Part shown: piece by piece, positions 8,480 through 16,273 of the stretch
How the letters are laid out: each line of letters starts with the position of its first letter
Position numbering within the stretch: position 1 is the stretch's first letter
NCBI GenBank assembly: GCA_964464925.1
Contig: CAYXLI010000053.1
Coordinates: 1-23,868, forward strand
Length of the DNA stretch: 23,868 bases
Origin: CAYXLI01 sp964464925
GTDB taxonomy: Bacteria; Acidobacteriota; Terriglobia; Bryobacterales; Bryobacteraceae
Direction: 5' to 3'
Translations under genes and position numbers: made by a program
Notes under the pieces: model-generated
Told to the model about the DNA's origin: nothing
Databases searched by the model: none
Seen by the model: only the letters and a program-made list of their open reading frames with translations

Positions 8480-9325
8480 ATGCCTTCGAACGATGATTCG
8501 CTATCCCGAAGCTCTGACGGGCAAAGGCAGCCAGGCTCGCCCGCGGGGTCCCACGCGCGTACCGAGCCGCGGGTGCCGGAATTTCTGATCGACCCCGCGG
8601 CCGAGTTCTTCGACGACTTGCGGGCTGGGCACCTCTCTTACGAGATGATCGAGGCCTATGTCGAACGCCGGCTTGGACAGCAGACTTGCAGCGAAGTCGA
8701 AGCGCACGTGCATTCGTGTCCCGAGTGCGCCGGCGACGTGCAGGAACTCTCAGCGTTCGCCGCGCGAGCAACGCGCAGCCCGGAAACGGCCGCGAAGGTG
8801 TCGTGGTTCCACCGGTTTTCCGAGTTCCTGCGAGTCCCCACGGTGAGATGGGCCGCGGCGGCTGTGTGCGTGCTGACCATTGCCGGTGTTTCCTTACAGC
8901 GATTGCACCAGCCGGGAGCCGGATTGGAACAGGCCATGCCCGGTGACAGTGCGGCACCTGTACCGCCCCGAATGGAGGCGATACAGGACGGACCGACGCG
9001 AGTCGAAATACGCACCGGCAGGGTTGTGGACGGGCAAGCTTACGAGGAACGTTACGCTCCGCTCGTTGGCCGCGCGCTGACGGATCCCGATTGGCGACCG
9101 GGCGCGGCGAGTAGCACATCTGCCACGCGCAGCGAAGAGGTCGCGAGGTTGAGGCAAACACACCCGCAGAGCCACTTATTGCTGGGGGTCGTCGAAGCGA
9201 AATATGGCATGATTGCTGCCGCCCGGGAGGATTTCTTCGCTCTCCAGGCCACCAATCCGAACTCAGCCACCATCGCTCGACTGCTGCGAGCGGTGGAGGC
9301 TGAAAAAGTTGCGGCGCCGCGGTAA
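8480..9325 (+). CDS. Transmembrane anti-sigma factor-like protein (zf-HC2 type)
   Basis: A 281-residue protein. Residues 52-92 hold the zinc-finger anti-sigma pattern: LSYEMIEAYVERRL, then HVHSCPECAGDVQEL with His76 or 78, Cys80 and Cys83. One transmembrane helix (about 124-139, WAAAAVCVLTIAGVSL) follows. The outer part ends in a TPR-like helix pair (SHLLLGVVEAKYG, then AAREDFFALQATNPNSA). Proteins of this plan hold a sigma factor at the membrane and release it after cleavage. The sigma-like gene is immediately upstream and an intramembrane protease of the PrsW class is 69 bp downstream, the same trio as SigW, RsiW and PrsW of Bacillus. Partnership is inferred from order and domains. Confidence 0.75.
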   Translation: MPSNDDSLSRSSDGQRQPGSPAGSHARTEPRVPEFLIDPAAEFFDDLRAGHLSYEMIEAYVERRLGQQTCSEVEAHVHSCPECAGDVQELSAFAARATRSPETAAKVSWFHRFSEFLRVPTVRWAAAAVCVLTIAGVSLQRLHQPGAGLEQAMPGDSAAPVPPRMEAIQDGPTRVEIRTGRVVDGQAYEERYAPLVGRALTDPDWRPGAASSTSATRSEEVARLRQTHPQSHLLLGVVEAKYGMIAAAREDFFALQATNPNSATIARLLRAVEAEKVAAPR

Positions 9326-9394
9326 TCATGAAACGAATTTTCCACCTAGTTAATTACGAGAATCGAAGACAGTCGATCTGAGGAGGAGAACCAA

Positions 9395-10681
9395 ATGAAC
9401 AACCGGCCAGGCGGAGTGATGACGAGATTGGGCAGTTTGCGAATGTCCGAACTGCTGCCGATGAAAAATCGGGGCAGCGAGATCGCCTCGAAGGGGTACG
9501 TCGGACCGGTGGTCGTGAGCCTTCTGTGCTTCGTGCTGTTAGCTGTAGTCTGGAAGAGCGCCGATTACTACCGCGCTGTCCTGGGCGCGTACGCCTGCGT
9601 TGCAATGACATACGTGATCTATCGCCTGTGCGGTAAGCCGAAGTCTGCGCTGGTTCTGGGCGGGGCCGCAGCCGCTACGTTTGGTTTGCTTCAATGGTCG
9701 CCGGCCTTGGATATTATCCAGGCTCTGATCAGACCGCTCTCCGGACCGATACCATCACCCGACGCACTTAAGCAGATTGACTTCATCCAAAGGCTTTGGG
9801 TATCGGTGGTCGGCATCGGGTTGTCGGAAGAACTGCTGAAGGCGCTACCGGTATTTGCAGTTCTTTTCCTCGGACGATCTCTTTTGGACGGTGTGCAACG
9901 CGACCGGTACGGCATTTGGGAACCACTGGACGGAATTGTTGTCGCGACCGCCTCGGCGGCAGGCTTCGCTTTCCTCGAGACGGTATTTCAATATGCTCGC
10001 AATCAGCAAACTCCCGTGGAGGCATTGCAACTGGAAGTCATTCGGCTTATCAGCCTGATCACCGGGCATATCGCGTACAGCGGCTACTTCGGGTATTTCA
10101 TCGGCCTGTCGGTTCTCCGGCCCAAGCACAAATGGACGTTGCTCGGCATCGGGTGGTTGAGCGCCGCCGTACTCCACGGGTTGTGGGATGCATCGAACAA
10201 CCTGATAGCGTTCTTCATCATCGGCGGGCTCTCGTACGTCGCGCTTATTGCCGCGATCCTCAAGGCCCGGCAACTCTCACCGACGCGCGCTGATAACTTC
10301 GCTACGCAGTTAGTCGGCGGGGGGACGGCAGCGAAGGTACGTCAGGCGCATACAACCCCGGGCGTGAGCACCACGCCGAGAGCGCACAGAAACGGCCTGG
10401 CACTCCGAATCGGGAACAAGACCGTTCCTTTGTCCAGCGGCGCACGCCTCGCGGAGGATCAACTCGCGGGGCTGACGAGCCAAGCCGGTGACAATCTCGT
10501 CGCGATGGTTGACCGCAAACCGTCGGACCCGTCCGTGTTGGGACTGAAGAACCTCTCGACGAGCACCTGGACAGTCACACTCCCCAGCGGCGAACGGCGC
10601 GAGCTTCCAAACGGCAAGAGTATCCGGCTCGACCGCGGAACTGAGATCGACTTTGGCATTGTTTTGGGTCGTATCGAGTAA
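9395..10681 (+). CDS. PrsW-family intramembrane protease with extra C-terminal domain
   Basis: A 428-residue protein started at an ATG behind GAGGAGGAG. It has about eight hydrophobic segments between residues 35 and 290. The glutamic-protease signs of PrsW/CAAX-like enzymes are present: SEELLKALP (144-152, EExxK), FAFLE (191-195) and the later His positions ITGHIAYSGYFG (His225) and HGLWDASNN (His261, Asp265). In Bacillus, PrsW makes the first cut in the anti-sigma RsiW. Here an anti-sigma-like gene lies just upstream. After a linker (295-330), residues about 335-428 form a beta-rich domain not found in ordinary PrsW: VPLSSG, LGLKNLSTSTW, LPSGE, LPNGKSIRL and IDFGIVLGRI. The same domain ends the kinase at 14536. 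Confidence 0.85.
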   Translation: MNNRPGGVMTRLGSLRMSELLPMKNRGSEIASKGYVGPVVVSLLCFVLLAVVWKSADYYRAVLGAYACVAMTYVIYRLCGKPKSALVLGGAAAATFGLLQWSPALDIIQALIRPLSGPIPSPDALKQIDFIQRLWVSVVGIGLSEELLKALPVFAVLFLGRSLLDGVQRDRYGIWEPLDGIVVATASAAGFAFLETVFQYARNQQTPVEALQLEVIRLISLITGHIAYSGYFGYFIGLSVLRPKHKWTLLGIGWLSAAVLHGLWDASNNLIAFFIIGGLSYVALIAAILKARQLSPTRADNFATQLVGGGTAAKVRQAHTTPGVSTTPRAHRNGLALRIGNKTVPLSSGARLAEDQLAGLTSQAGDNLVAMVDRKPSDPSVLGLKNLSTSTWTVTLPSGERRELPNGKSIRLDRGTEIDFGIVLGRIE

Positions 10682-10683
10682 CT

Positions 10684-10690
10684 AAGGAGG
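10684..10690 (+). promoter_or_regulatory. Ribosome binding site deciding a GTG start
   Basis: A perfect AAGGAGG stands five bases before the GTG at 10696 and fixes this non-ATG start. Confidence 0.8.
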
Positions 10691-10695
10691 ACAAC

Positions 10696-11445
10696 GTGAA
10701 AATACAAGCACTAGAGGCATTGAAGGTTTCCTATACACAGCAACGAGACACCCTGATCCAGGACGCCGCGCGATGTGAGGCGCTGCTCAGGGATGCGTGC
10801 CCGGATTGCCGGAAGGAGATATCTGTGCTGGTGAGCGTCGTCAAATCCGGGGCCGCCCAAGAGATTGCGTCAGCATCGGAATCGACGCCCTTTGCCAGCC
10901 TTCGCAATCGGCTCATTCAGCGCATCGAGGACGAGCAAGGTCTCAGCCACGAAGCTGCCACATGGGGAGTTGACGGTTGGTACGAGGTGGTCAATCGCCG
11001 TCCCGCGCCCCAGAATAATCGGCAACAAACGCCAAAGGTGCTTCCCCTTGCTCCCGCTGAGGACATTGTGCGCGATTGGAAAACGGGAAAAGAGACCAAG
11101 AATACCTATCAAGTAGAGGCGTACGTCCTGAGCCGGAAGGAGTCAGATGAAGAGCCGGGGACCATAATGGACGCGCTCACCGGCCATGGCATACCGCAAA
11201 ACATCGCCGAGCAGATCTTGCTCAAACTGAGCCCTCGTAACGATTGGACCACCATTCTAGGCGGAATCGCTTTATTGGTGATGTGGCTCGTCGGGTCAGT
11301 CACTGACGCCGGCTGGTACACCGTATTTTGCCTGATCGGAGGAATTACCACTCTCGTAATGGGGATGGTGCAACGCCGTAAATGGCGCAAGTGGACCGTC
11401 TCACTCGCAATGAGAAACGCTGACGCGCGTAGGAGCAAACCATGA
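10696..11445 (+). CDS. R-domain membrane protein (first of three tandem paralogues)
   Basis: A 249-residue protein with a GTG start. The N-terminal R-domain covers residues 8-99: DAARCEALLRDACPDC (Cys35 and Cys38), KEISVLVSVV, and ATWGVDGW with Trp90 and Trp95. A Pro/Gln-rich linker (100-125) precedes a second small helical module (about 138-178: VEAYVLSRK, then GHGIPQNIAEQILLKL) that reappears in the paralogue at 12168. Two transmembrane helices follow (about 186-204 and 208-225), and the tail is basic (RRKWRKW), which favours a cytoplasmic tail. The start is 14 bp after PrsW, and the end overlaps the next gene as ATGA, so translation is probably coupled. The role is not known; an adaptor or sensor role is inferred. 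Confidence 0.8.
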   Translation: MKIQALEALKVSYTQQRDTLIQDAARCEALLRDACPDCRKEISVLVSVVKSGAAQEIASASESTPFASLRNRLIQRIEDEQGLSHEAATWGVDGWYEVVNRRPAPQNNRQQTPKVLPLAPAEDIVRDWKTGKETKNTYQVEAYVLSRKESDEEPGTIMDALTGHGIPQNIAEQILLKLSPRNDWTTILGGIALLVMWLVGSVTDAGWYTVFCLIGGITTLVMGMVQRRKWRKWTVSLAMRNADARRSKP

Positions 11446-11963
11446 ACTCTGTGGCCAGAGAACAGTTGATCGCCGCCTATACTGAAAAAGGCGATTTGCT
11501 CGTTCGAGATGCACAGTTGTGCGAGGCAATGTTGCTCGATCGCTGCGCCGGCTGCAAAAAGGAGATCGCCGTGCTCGTGGGCGCCGTGAAGTGCGGCGTT
11601 CCATCCGAAATAGGCTCGCGGTCCGCCTCGAGCCCGGCCGCTGCGCTACGGCAAGTGCTGATCTCCCGCATGCAGGACCAGCAGGGATTCGCGACCGACG
11701 CCGCCGCTTGGGCTGTCGACACGTGGCGCGAAGCGATCACCGGCTCCCGCGAAAAGACGACTGCGGTACAGACCGAACAACCACTCCCCAAAGTCACGGA
11801 CGGTCAAAAACGTTCGAAAATGCGGGAGCACGGCATGTTTTTGATCGTTCTAGCAGTAATCATGGTCGGCGGGACCTCCTGGCAATCCGGAGAGTTGTCC
11901 ATCAATTGGGCCTATGGCCTGTTATTCGCCATCGGCGTGGTGCTCTTCATCAAGGGATCGTAG
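11442..11963 (+). CDS. R-domain membrane protein (second paralogue)
   Basis: A 173-residue protein whose ATG overlaps the previous stop (ATGA). The R-domain fills residues 8-99: VRDAQLCEAMLLDRCAGC (Cys35, Cys38), KKEIAVLVGAVKCGV, and AAWAVDTWREAI (Trp90, Trp95). It lacks the second helical module of its two neighbours; after a short charged linker it goes directly into a membrane hairpin (about 131-146 and 155-171). This is the minimal form of the family: one domain plus an anchor. A 204-bp gap separates it from the next paralogue, the largest gap between PrsW and the kinase. Confidence 0.8.
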   Translation: MNSVAREQLIAAYTEKGDLLVRDAQLCEAMLLDRCAGCKKEIAVLVGAVKCGVPSEIGSRSASSPAAALRQVLISRMQDQQGFATDAAAWAVDTWREAITGSREKTTAVQTEQPLPKVTDGQKRSKMREHGMFLIVLAVIMVGGTSWQSGELSINWAYGLLFAIGVVLFIKGS

Positions 11964-12077
11964 AACCATGCACACGCTGCCTTGGACTGCAACAGTCACG
12001 CCGTCGGGCGTTGCGCGAACTGGGCAAGCTGTATTCAGAGAAATACTGTCCAACTCTGAGGTAATAATGACTGTTCT

Positions 12078-12100
12078 CCTCCGCCGACTATTTGCGGAGG
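12078..12100 (+). other. Hairpin in the gap between R-domain genes
   Basis: Perfect seven-base inverted repeat CCTCCGC / GCGGAGG with a nine-base loop. There is no T-run, so it is not a standard terminator. It lies 68 bp before the next start, in the 204-bp gap after 11963. No coding sequence is supported in this gap. Confidence 0.4.
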
Positions 12101-12167
12101 GCAAATTTGGCCGGGGCCGCGCAGGTGAGTCGCCGCAAACGGGTACCCGGCTACAACCGAGAAGCAT

Positions 12168-12929
12168 ATGAATACTCTTGCCAAGGACGAGCTGAGATCT
12201 CTTTATATCGCGAATGGGCTGTCGATTGTGCGGGATGCGGGGCGATGCGAAGCTCTGTTGCGCGATCGATGTCCGGCCAGCAAAAAGGAAATAGCTGTGT
12301 TGGTGGGCGCAGTGAAGTGCGGCGTCGCCGCCGAGCTTTCCAATCGCGGCGCATCCGTTTCATCATCAGCTCTGCACGAATCGCTGGTCAAGCGGATGCA
12401 GGATCAGAACGGATTTGCAAGTGACGCCGCGGAGTGGGGCGTCGATGTATGGTCGGACGTTATTGTGGGCCGGCGCGAATACCCGGAAACTCCGAAAAGT
12501 GAGATCCCGGATCAAGCGATCGTTGCTGCCTCATTGTGGGGACGTCGATTGAATTCGCCGGAGGTTTGCGCGGCGAAAGCGTACGTTGAACGAGCACTCG
12601 CGCGCGGCAACACAGCCGAGAGTGTTCGGGACGATTTCATTCGTTGTGGTTACCCACTCCGGCTTGCCGAAGCGGTGGTCTGGCTCGGGTCGCCCAGAAG
12701 CGACCTACTAGGCGACAGGCTGATAAAGGATGGCTTCAAGGCCGCTGGGGCACAGCTACTCATAATCGCCGTCTTGTCGTGCGCGACTGGAGAACTGTGG
12801 TTTCCCCTGTTTTTGCAGATTTTATTCCTGTTGAATGTGTTCTCTATAATCGTAGGCTTCGCGGCCAATATACCGAGAAGGTTCGAACGGAGCTATTGGA
12901 TGATCGTGCGACAGAAGGAGCAATCATGA
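12168..12929 (+). CDS. R-domain membrane protein (third paralogue)
   Basis: A 253-residue protein. The R-domain (8-99) is close to that of the gene at 11442 (KKEIAVLVGAVKCGV is identical in both), and it ends EWGVDVWSDVI (Trp90, Trp95). The second cysteine of the pair is lost: the run reads CPASKK, so Cys35 stays but position 38 is Ser. A second helical module at about 135-175 (AAKAYVERALARG, then IRCGYPLRLAEAVVWL) matches that of the gene at 10696. Two hydrophobic segments follow (about 194-208 and 212-232), then a basic tail. The stop overlaps the vWA start as ATGA, which ties the R-domain proteins to the TerY-type triad. Confidence 0.8.
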   Translation: MNTLAKDELRSLYIANGLSIVRDAGRCEALLRDRCPASKKEIAVLVGAVKCGVAAELSNRGASVSSSALHESLVKRMQDQNGFASDAAEWGVDVWSDVIVGRREYPETPKSEIPDQAIVAASLWGRRLNSPEVCAAKAYVERALARGNTAESVRDDFIRCGYPLRLAEAVVWLGSPRSDLLGDRLIKDGFKAAGAQLLIIAVLSCATGELWFPLFLQILFLLNVFSIIVGFAANIPRRFERSYWMIVRQKEQS

Positions 12930-13588
12930 ACAAACGTCCGGGAGGTCGTATCGCGAATCGCCCGCTGCACCTGATCTGGCTTCTGGATCGTTCGGGTTCG
13001 ATGAAAACCGACGGAAAGATCGAAGCGCTCAACACAGCGGTTCGGGAGGCCATCCCTCACATTCGGGCAACCGCGCGGCAGAATCCTGAAGCCGAAATCC
13101 TGTTGCGCGCGGTGGCATTTTCCGACGGCGCCTACTGGCACGTTGCTGATCCGACGCTGCCGGACGACTTCCGTTGGACAGATCTGACTGCGGACGGGCA
13201 TACCGACATGGGGAAAGCGCTGCACCTGGTCGCCGACGAGTTGAGCGTGCCGCCGATGCCGAAAGTGGCACTTCCGCCCGCACTGATTCTCGTCTCGGAT
13301 GGGCAACCCACCGATGACTTCGGCGCGGGACTGAAAGCGCTCCTCGCTTCTGAATGGGGACCGAAAGCAGTACGGTTAGCGATCGCCATCGGCCGAGACG
13401 CCAGCATATCGACTCTGCAACGCTTCATCGGCAACGACGAGTTCCATCCGTTGCAAGCCGACAACCCGCAAGCGGTTGTTGAATACATGCGGTTTGCATC
13501 GACCGTTGCAATCGAATCGGCTTCCCGGGTGCGAGGCCGAACAACGCTGGAACCCGACGAGCCCAAGCAGGATTCCGTGATGTGGTAG
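12926..13588 (+). CDS. TerY-type vWA domain protein
   Basis: A 220-residue protein from the ATG at 12926, which has AAGGAG upstream and overlaps the previous stop; a longer frame from 12644 runs through the upstream gene and is rejected. It is a single von Willebrand A domain with a complete metal site: DRSGSM (Asp21, Ser23, Ser25), Thr93 in GHTDMG and Asp125 in LVSDGQPTDD. Blocks such as RPLHLIWLLDRSGSM and WGPKAVRLAIAIG are typical of the vWA member of TerY-P triads. Such proteins bind partners in a metal-dependent way and are thought to scaffold the phosphatase and kinase coded next. It is soluble. The end overlaps the phosphatase frame. Confidence 0.92.
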   Translation: MNKRPGGRIANRPLHLIWLLDRSGSMKTDGKIEALNTAVREAIPHIRATARQNPEAEILLRAVAFSDGAYWHVADPTLPDDFRWTDLTADGHTDMGKALHLVADELSVPPMPKVALPPALILVSDGQPTDDFGAGLKALLASEWGPKAVRLAIAIGRDASISTLQRFIGNDEFHPLQADNPQAVVEYMRFASTVAIESASRVRGRTTLEPDEPKQDSVMW

Positions 13589-14526
13589 CGGCCTGCGAAA
13601 TGTCGAAGTGGCATGCCATCGCGTCTTCGGTGCGCGGCTCCCGGCACGTCCGCACCGGGGCGCCGAACCAGGACGCGGAGGCGCACTGGTGTGATGGCGA
13701 GATCGCACTGGTGTGCGTAGCGGACGGCCACGGAAGCGCGCAGCACCATCGAAGCGATGTCGGGGCAAGCCTTGCTGTTGAAGTTGGGATCTCAGCACTG
13801 CGCGACATCGCTTGCGCTCCGAAGGAGAGTCGCAGCGAGCTTTTGGCGGATGCTCCTCAGCGGATCGTGCAGGATTGGCGGTCGCGAGTCGATGCGCATC
13901 TTGCACGCTGTCCTATCCAGACCCCGTGCGACGATCCGTATGTGGTTTACGGCGCTACGTTGCTGGCCAGCGGTGTTTCAGGAAGCGATCTTTTCTTCCT
14001 GCAACTCGGCGACGGCGACATTTTATGCGTGTATCAGGACGGGAAAACGATCCGGCCGCTTCCACCCGATGATCGATTGATCGCGAATGAGACGACGTCG
14101 CTGTGCATGGATACGGCCGCGAGCGAGTTCCGCTTGCGGCTAATTCCGGAGCCGGAATTTACGCCGGCTGTTATCACCGTGTCGACAGACGGCTATTCCA
14201 ACTCGTTTCGCTCCGACGGCGATTTTCTGCAGATCGGCCCCGACTACCTTCAGATGCTGAACGAGTCGGGGGACAGCGCTGTGCAGGCTGAACTCCCCGC
14301 GATCCTTGAAGACACAACTTCCAATGGCAGCGGCGATGATATAACGCTCGCGATCTTGTACCAAGATGCCGGACGGATGCTGAGCGAGACGCATGTCCGG
14401 GTGTTGCGCAACGATGCTACCATGTCTGCGCGGTTGCGCAGCGCACTGCTGCGCGCGATCTGCCTTACCGTTCTGCTGTTGGTGTTTGCGCCGGCTCTCG
14501 CTGGTGCGGGAGCGACAGCGCAATAG
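13582..14526 (+). CDS. PP2C-family serine/threonine phosphatase
   Basis: A 314-residue protein from the ATG at 13582, inside the end of the vWA gene; the Met at 13600 is an equally fair start. PP2C metal-binding and core motifs appear in order: GAPNQDA (Asp31), VADGHGS (48-52), FLQLGDGDIL, VSTDGYSNS and GSGDDITLAIL. The fold is complete. After the phosphatase domain, a C-terminal hydrophobic segment (LLRAICLTVLLLVFAPALAG) probably anchors it in the membrane, next to the membrane-bound R-domain proteins. It should remove phosphate from Ser/Thr residues of kinase targets or of the kinase itself. It is the second gene of the TerY-P triad, nine bases before the kinase. Confidence 0.92.
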   Translation: MVAACEMSKWHAIASSVRGSRHVRTGAPNQDAEAHWCDGEIALVCVADGHGSAQHHRSDVGASLAVEVGISALRDIACAPKESRSELLADAPQRIVQDWRSRVDAHLARCPIQTPCDDPYVVYGATLLASGVSGSDLFFLQLGDGDILCVYQDGKTIRPLPPDDRLIANETTSLCMDTAASEFRLRLIPEPEFTPAVITVSTDGYSNSFRSDGDFLQIGPDYLQMLNESGDSAVQAELPAILEDTTSNGSGDDITLAILYQDAGRMLSETHVRVLRNDATMSARLRSALLRAICLTVLLLVFAPALAGAGATAQ

Positions 14527-14535
14527 CACTCACCT

Positions 14536-15837
14536 ATGCCACTCCTTAGCCCCGGCGAAAAACTCACCAGCATTTATTCAAAAGAGACATGCACGGTCGG
14601 CGATCTTCTCGGGGAGGGGACGCAGGGCGAGGTATACCGCGTTCGATTCAGCGGCGGCGTGTACGTGTTGAAGTGCTACAAAAAGTCGTACCTCAAACAC
14701 GATGCCGGACTGCGCGAACGACTGGACCAGGCAATTCAGCTCGGGAGTCCTTCGCCGAGCTTTATCTGGCCCTTCGACCTCGTTCAGCGGTCGCCGGCCT
14801 CGGGATTGGGCTATCTGATGCCGCTCATCGAGCCGAGATTTGTCCGTTTTACCGAACTGCTGAACGGATCCGTCGCGCCCTCGTTCTCATCCGTGTGCAC
14901 GACAGGAATCCAGCTCAGTCATAATTTCCTCCGGCTTCACTCGAAGGGGCTCTGCTATAAGGACATCAATTTCGGCAATATCTTCTTCGATCCGGCGAAT
15001 GGCGACGTGCGGATTGCCGATAACGACAACGTCGATATCGATGGCCGCCCTGGAGCAATTTCCGGGTCACGCAACTTTATGGCGCCGGAAGTCGTGTGCA
15101 AGGAGGCGCCGCCCAGCAGGCTTACGGACTTGTATTCGCTTGCCGTGCTCCTGTTTTACACGCTGATGATCAACCATCCTTTAGTGGGAAAGCGGGAACT
15201 GGATATGGGCGCGCTTACAGAGGAGAATATGAACCGGCTGTTCGGCACCGACCCACTGTTCGTTTTCGACCCCGACGACCGCTCGAATGCACCGGTTCCC
15301 GGGTATCACGACAATGCGCTGGCATTCTGGCCTGTGTACCCTCAGTTCGTGCGCGACCTGTTTATCCGATCGTTCACCGAAGGTCTTCGTGACCCGGTGA
15401 ACGGGCGCGTGCAGGAAGGCGAGTGGCGAACTGCTTTCTGCCAGCTCAAGGATTCCATTTTCGCGTGCGCGCTATGCGGCAACGCGAACTTTTATGATGC
15501 TGAACAGGCCGCCAGCGGTGCACTCGGAGCGTGTTGGTCCTGCAACTCGGTTCCCCCGTTCCCGCCGCGCATGCGGGTCGGCACTCACGTTGTCATGCTT
15601 CGACCCGGCATACAGTTGCTGACCCATCATCTGGAAGGCTGGGCCAAGTACGATTTGGATCGTGCGCAGGCGGAGGTGATCGGGGAGCCTCTGCGGCTTT
15701 GCAACCTGTCGACTCGCTCGTGGATCGCGCGTCTCCCGGACAACTCGGTCCGGAGTATTGGACCGGGTGAGGTACTTCCCTTGTCGTCGGGAGTGAAGAT
15801 CGACTTCGGGCGGGTGGAAGGGCGGGTTCGCTTATGA
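14536..15837 (+). CDS. TerY-P-type protein kinase with zinc ribbon and FHA-like tail
   Basis: A 433-residue protein. The kinase domain has the glycine loop LLGEGTQGEVY (24-34), Lys46 in VLKCYKK, the catalytic loop YKDINFGNIFF (141-151, Asp143, Asn148), and ADNDNVD (161-167) replacing DFG, then SRNFMAPEVV and TDLYSLAVLLFYTLM. The altered HRD and DFG motifs are what I recall as usual in TerY-P kinases, so activity is expected. A four-cysteine zinc-ribbon-like part follows (CALC 311-314, CWSC 333-336). Residues about 345-433 form a beta-rich domain (LCNLSTRSW, LPDNS, IDFGRVEGRV) shared with the end of the PrsW homologue. It resembles the second half of FHA domains but lacks a clear GR and SxxH. 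It is the last gene of the array. Confidence 0.92.
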   Translation: MPLLSPGEKLTSIYSKETCTVGDLLGEGTQGEVYRVRFSGGVYVLKCYKKSYLKHDAGLRERLDQAIQLGSPSPSFIWPFDLVQRSPASGLGYLMPLIEPRFVRFTELLNGSVAPSFSSVCTTGIQLSHNFLRLHSKGLCYKDINFGNIFFDPANGDVRIADNDNVDIDGRPGAISGSRNFMAPEVVCKEAPPSRLTDLYSLAVLLFYTLMINHPLVGKRELDMGALTEENMNRLFGTDPLFVFDPDDRSNAPVPGYHDNALAFWPVYPQFVRDLFIRSFTEGLRDPVNGRVQEGEWRTAFCQLKDSIFACALCGNANFYDAEQAASGALGACWSCNSVPPFPPRMRVGTHVVMLRPGIQLLTHHLEGWAKYDLDRAQAEVIGEPLRLCNLSTRSWIARLPDNSVRSIGPGEVLPLSSGVKIDFGRVEGRVRL

Positions 15838-15961
15838 GCGCGGCCTTCGTTCGCGAGATACGGCCGTCGGCGGTCAGAATGTCCAGACTCCGACATTTCC
15901 ACAGGTCCTCCGCGATCATCTGCAGCGACCCATTCCACCCACGGATTCTGCTGGAGAGCCG

Positions 15962-16273
15962 TATTTTTATGGCTCGAACTGCTATTGGTGTTCCCGGCTT
16001 GACTCGGAAATCACCTTCGCCGCGCCCGAGGTTGTAAATGGCGCCATTTACGTCCGCCTGAATCCTGACTACGACGACGCGGCCGGAGACATCTATAAAT
16101 TGGCGAAGGGACTGAACATAACTCGGTACCTGACAATCTCCGTTCTGGACGTATCCGCATCGGAAGTCGTTGAGCGCGATCGCTTCGTCGGCTACAAGCC
16201 GCACCTGACGTTTGTCAACCAGGTTTGGATTTCGCTCCCTTCGCGGACCTCCCCAATGACGGAGACATCCTGA
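15962..16273 (+). pseudogene. 5'-truncated thioredoxin-fold gene
   Basis: An open frame of 103 codons starts abruptly at YFYGSNCYWCSRL, just where the intact gene at 3149 has residue 46. It then follows that gene to the end (FAAPE, YVRLNPDYDDAAG, IYKLAKGLNITRY, SVLDVSA, VGYKPH), with a longer tail (PSRTSPMTETS). The signal peptide and first beta-alpha unit are missing, and the sequence just upstream (15838-15961) shows no match. The cis-proline of the fold is replaced (RYLT instead of RYPT). Identity to the intact gene is high but not recent-copy level. It is probably non-functional. Confidence 0.75.

Noticed and set aside
8472..9329. Minus-strand frame of 285 codons opposite the anti-sigma gene
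   Set aside because: Arg/Pro-rich shadow typical of GC-rich DNA; the plus strand has a zinc finger, a membrane helix and good context.
12644..12925. Longer 5' extension of the vWA frame
   Set aside because: It overlaps the well-supported R-domain gene in another frame; the ATG at 12926 has a good ribosome site and the usual start of the family.
9395..12950. Similar first residues of the PrsW homologue (MNNRPGG) and the vWA protein (MNKRPGG)
   Set aside because: Seven residues with six matches is too short to mean common origin; the following sequences differ.
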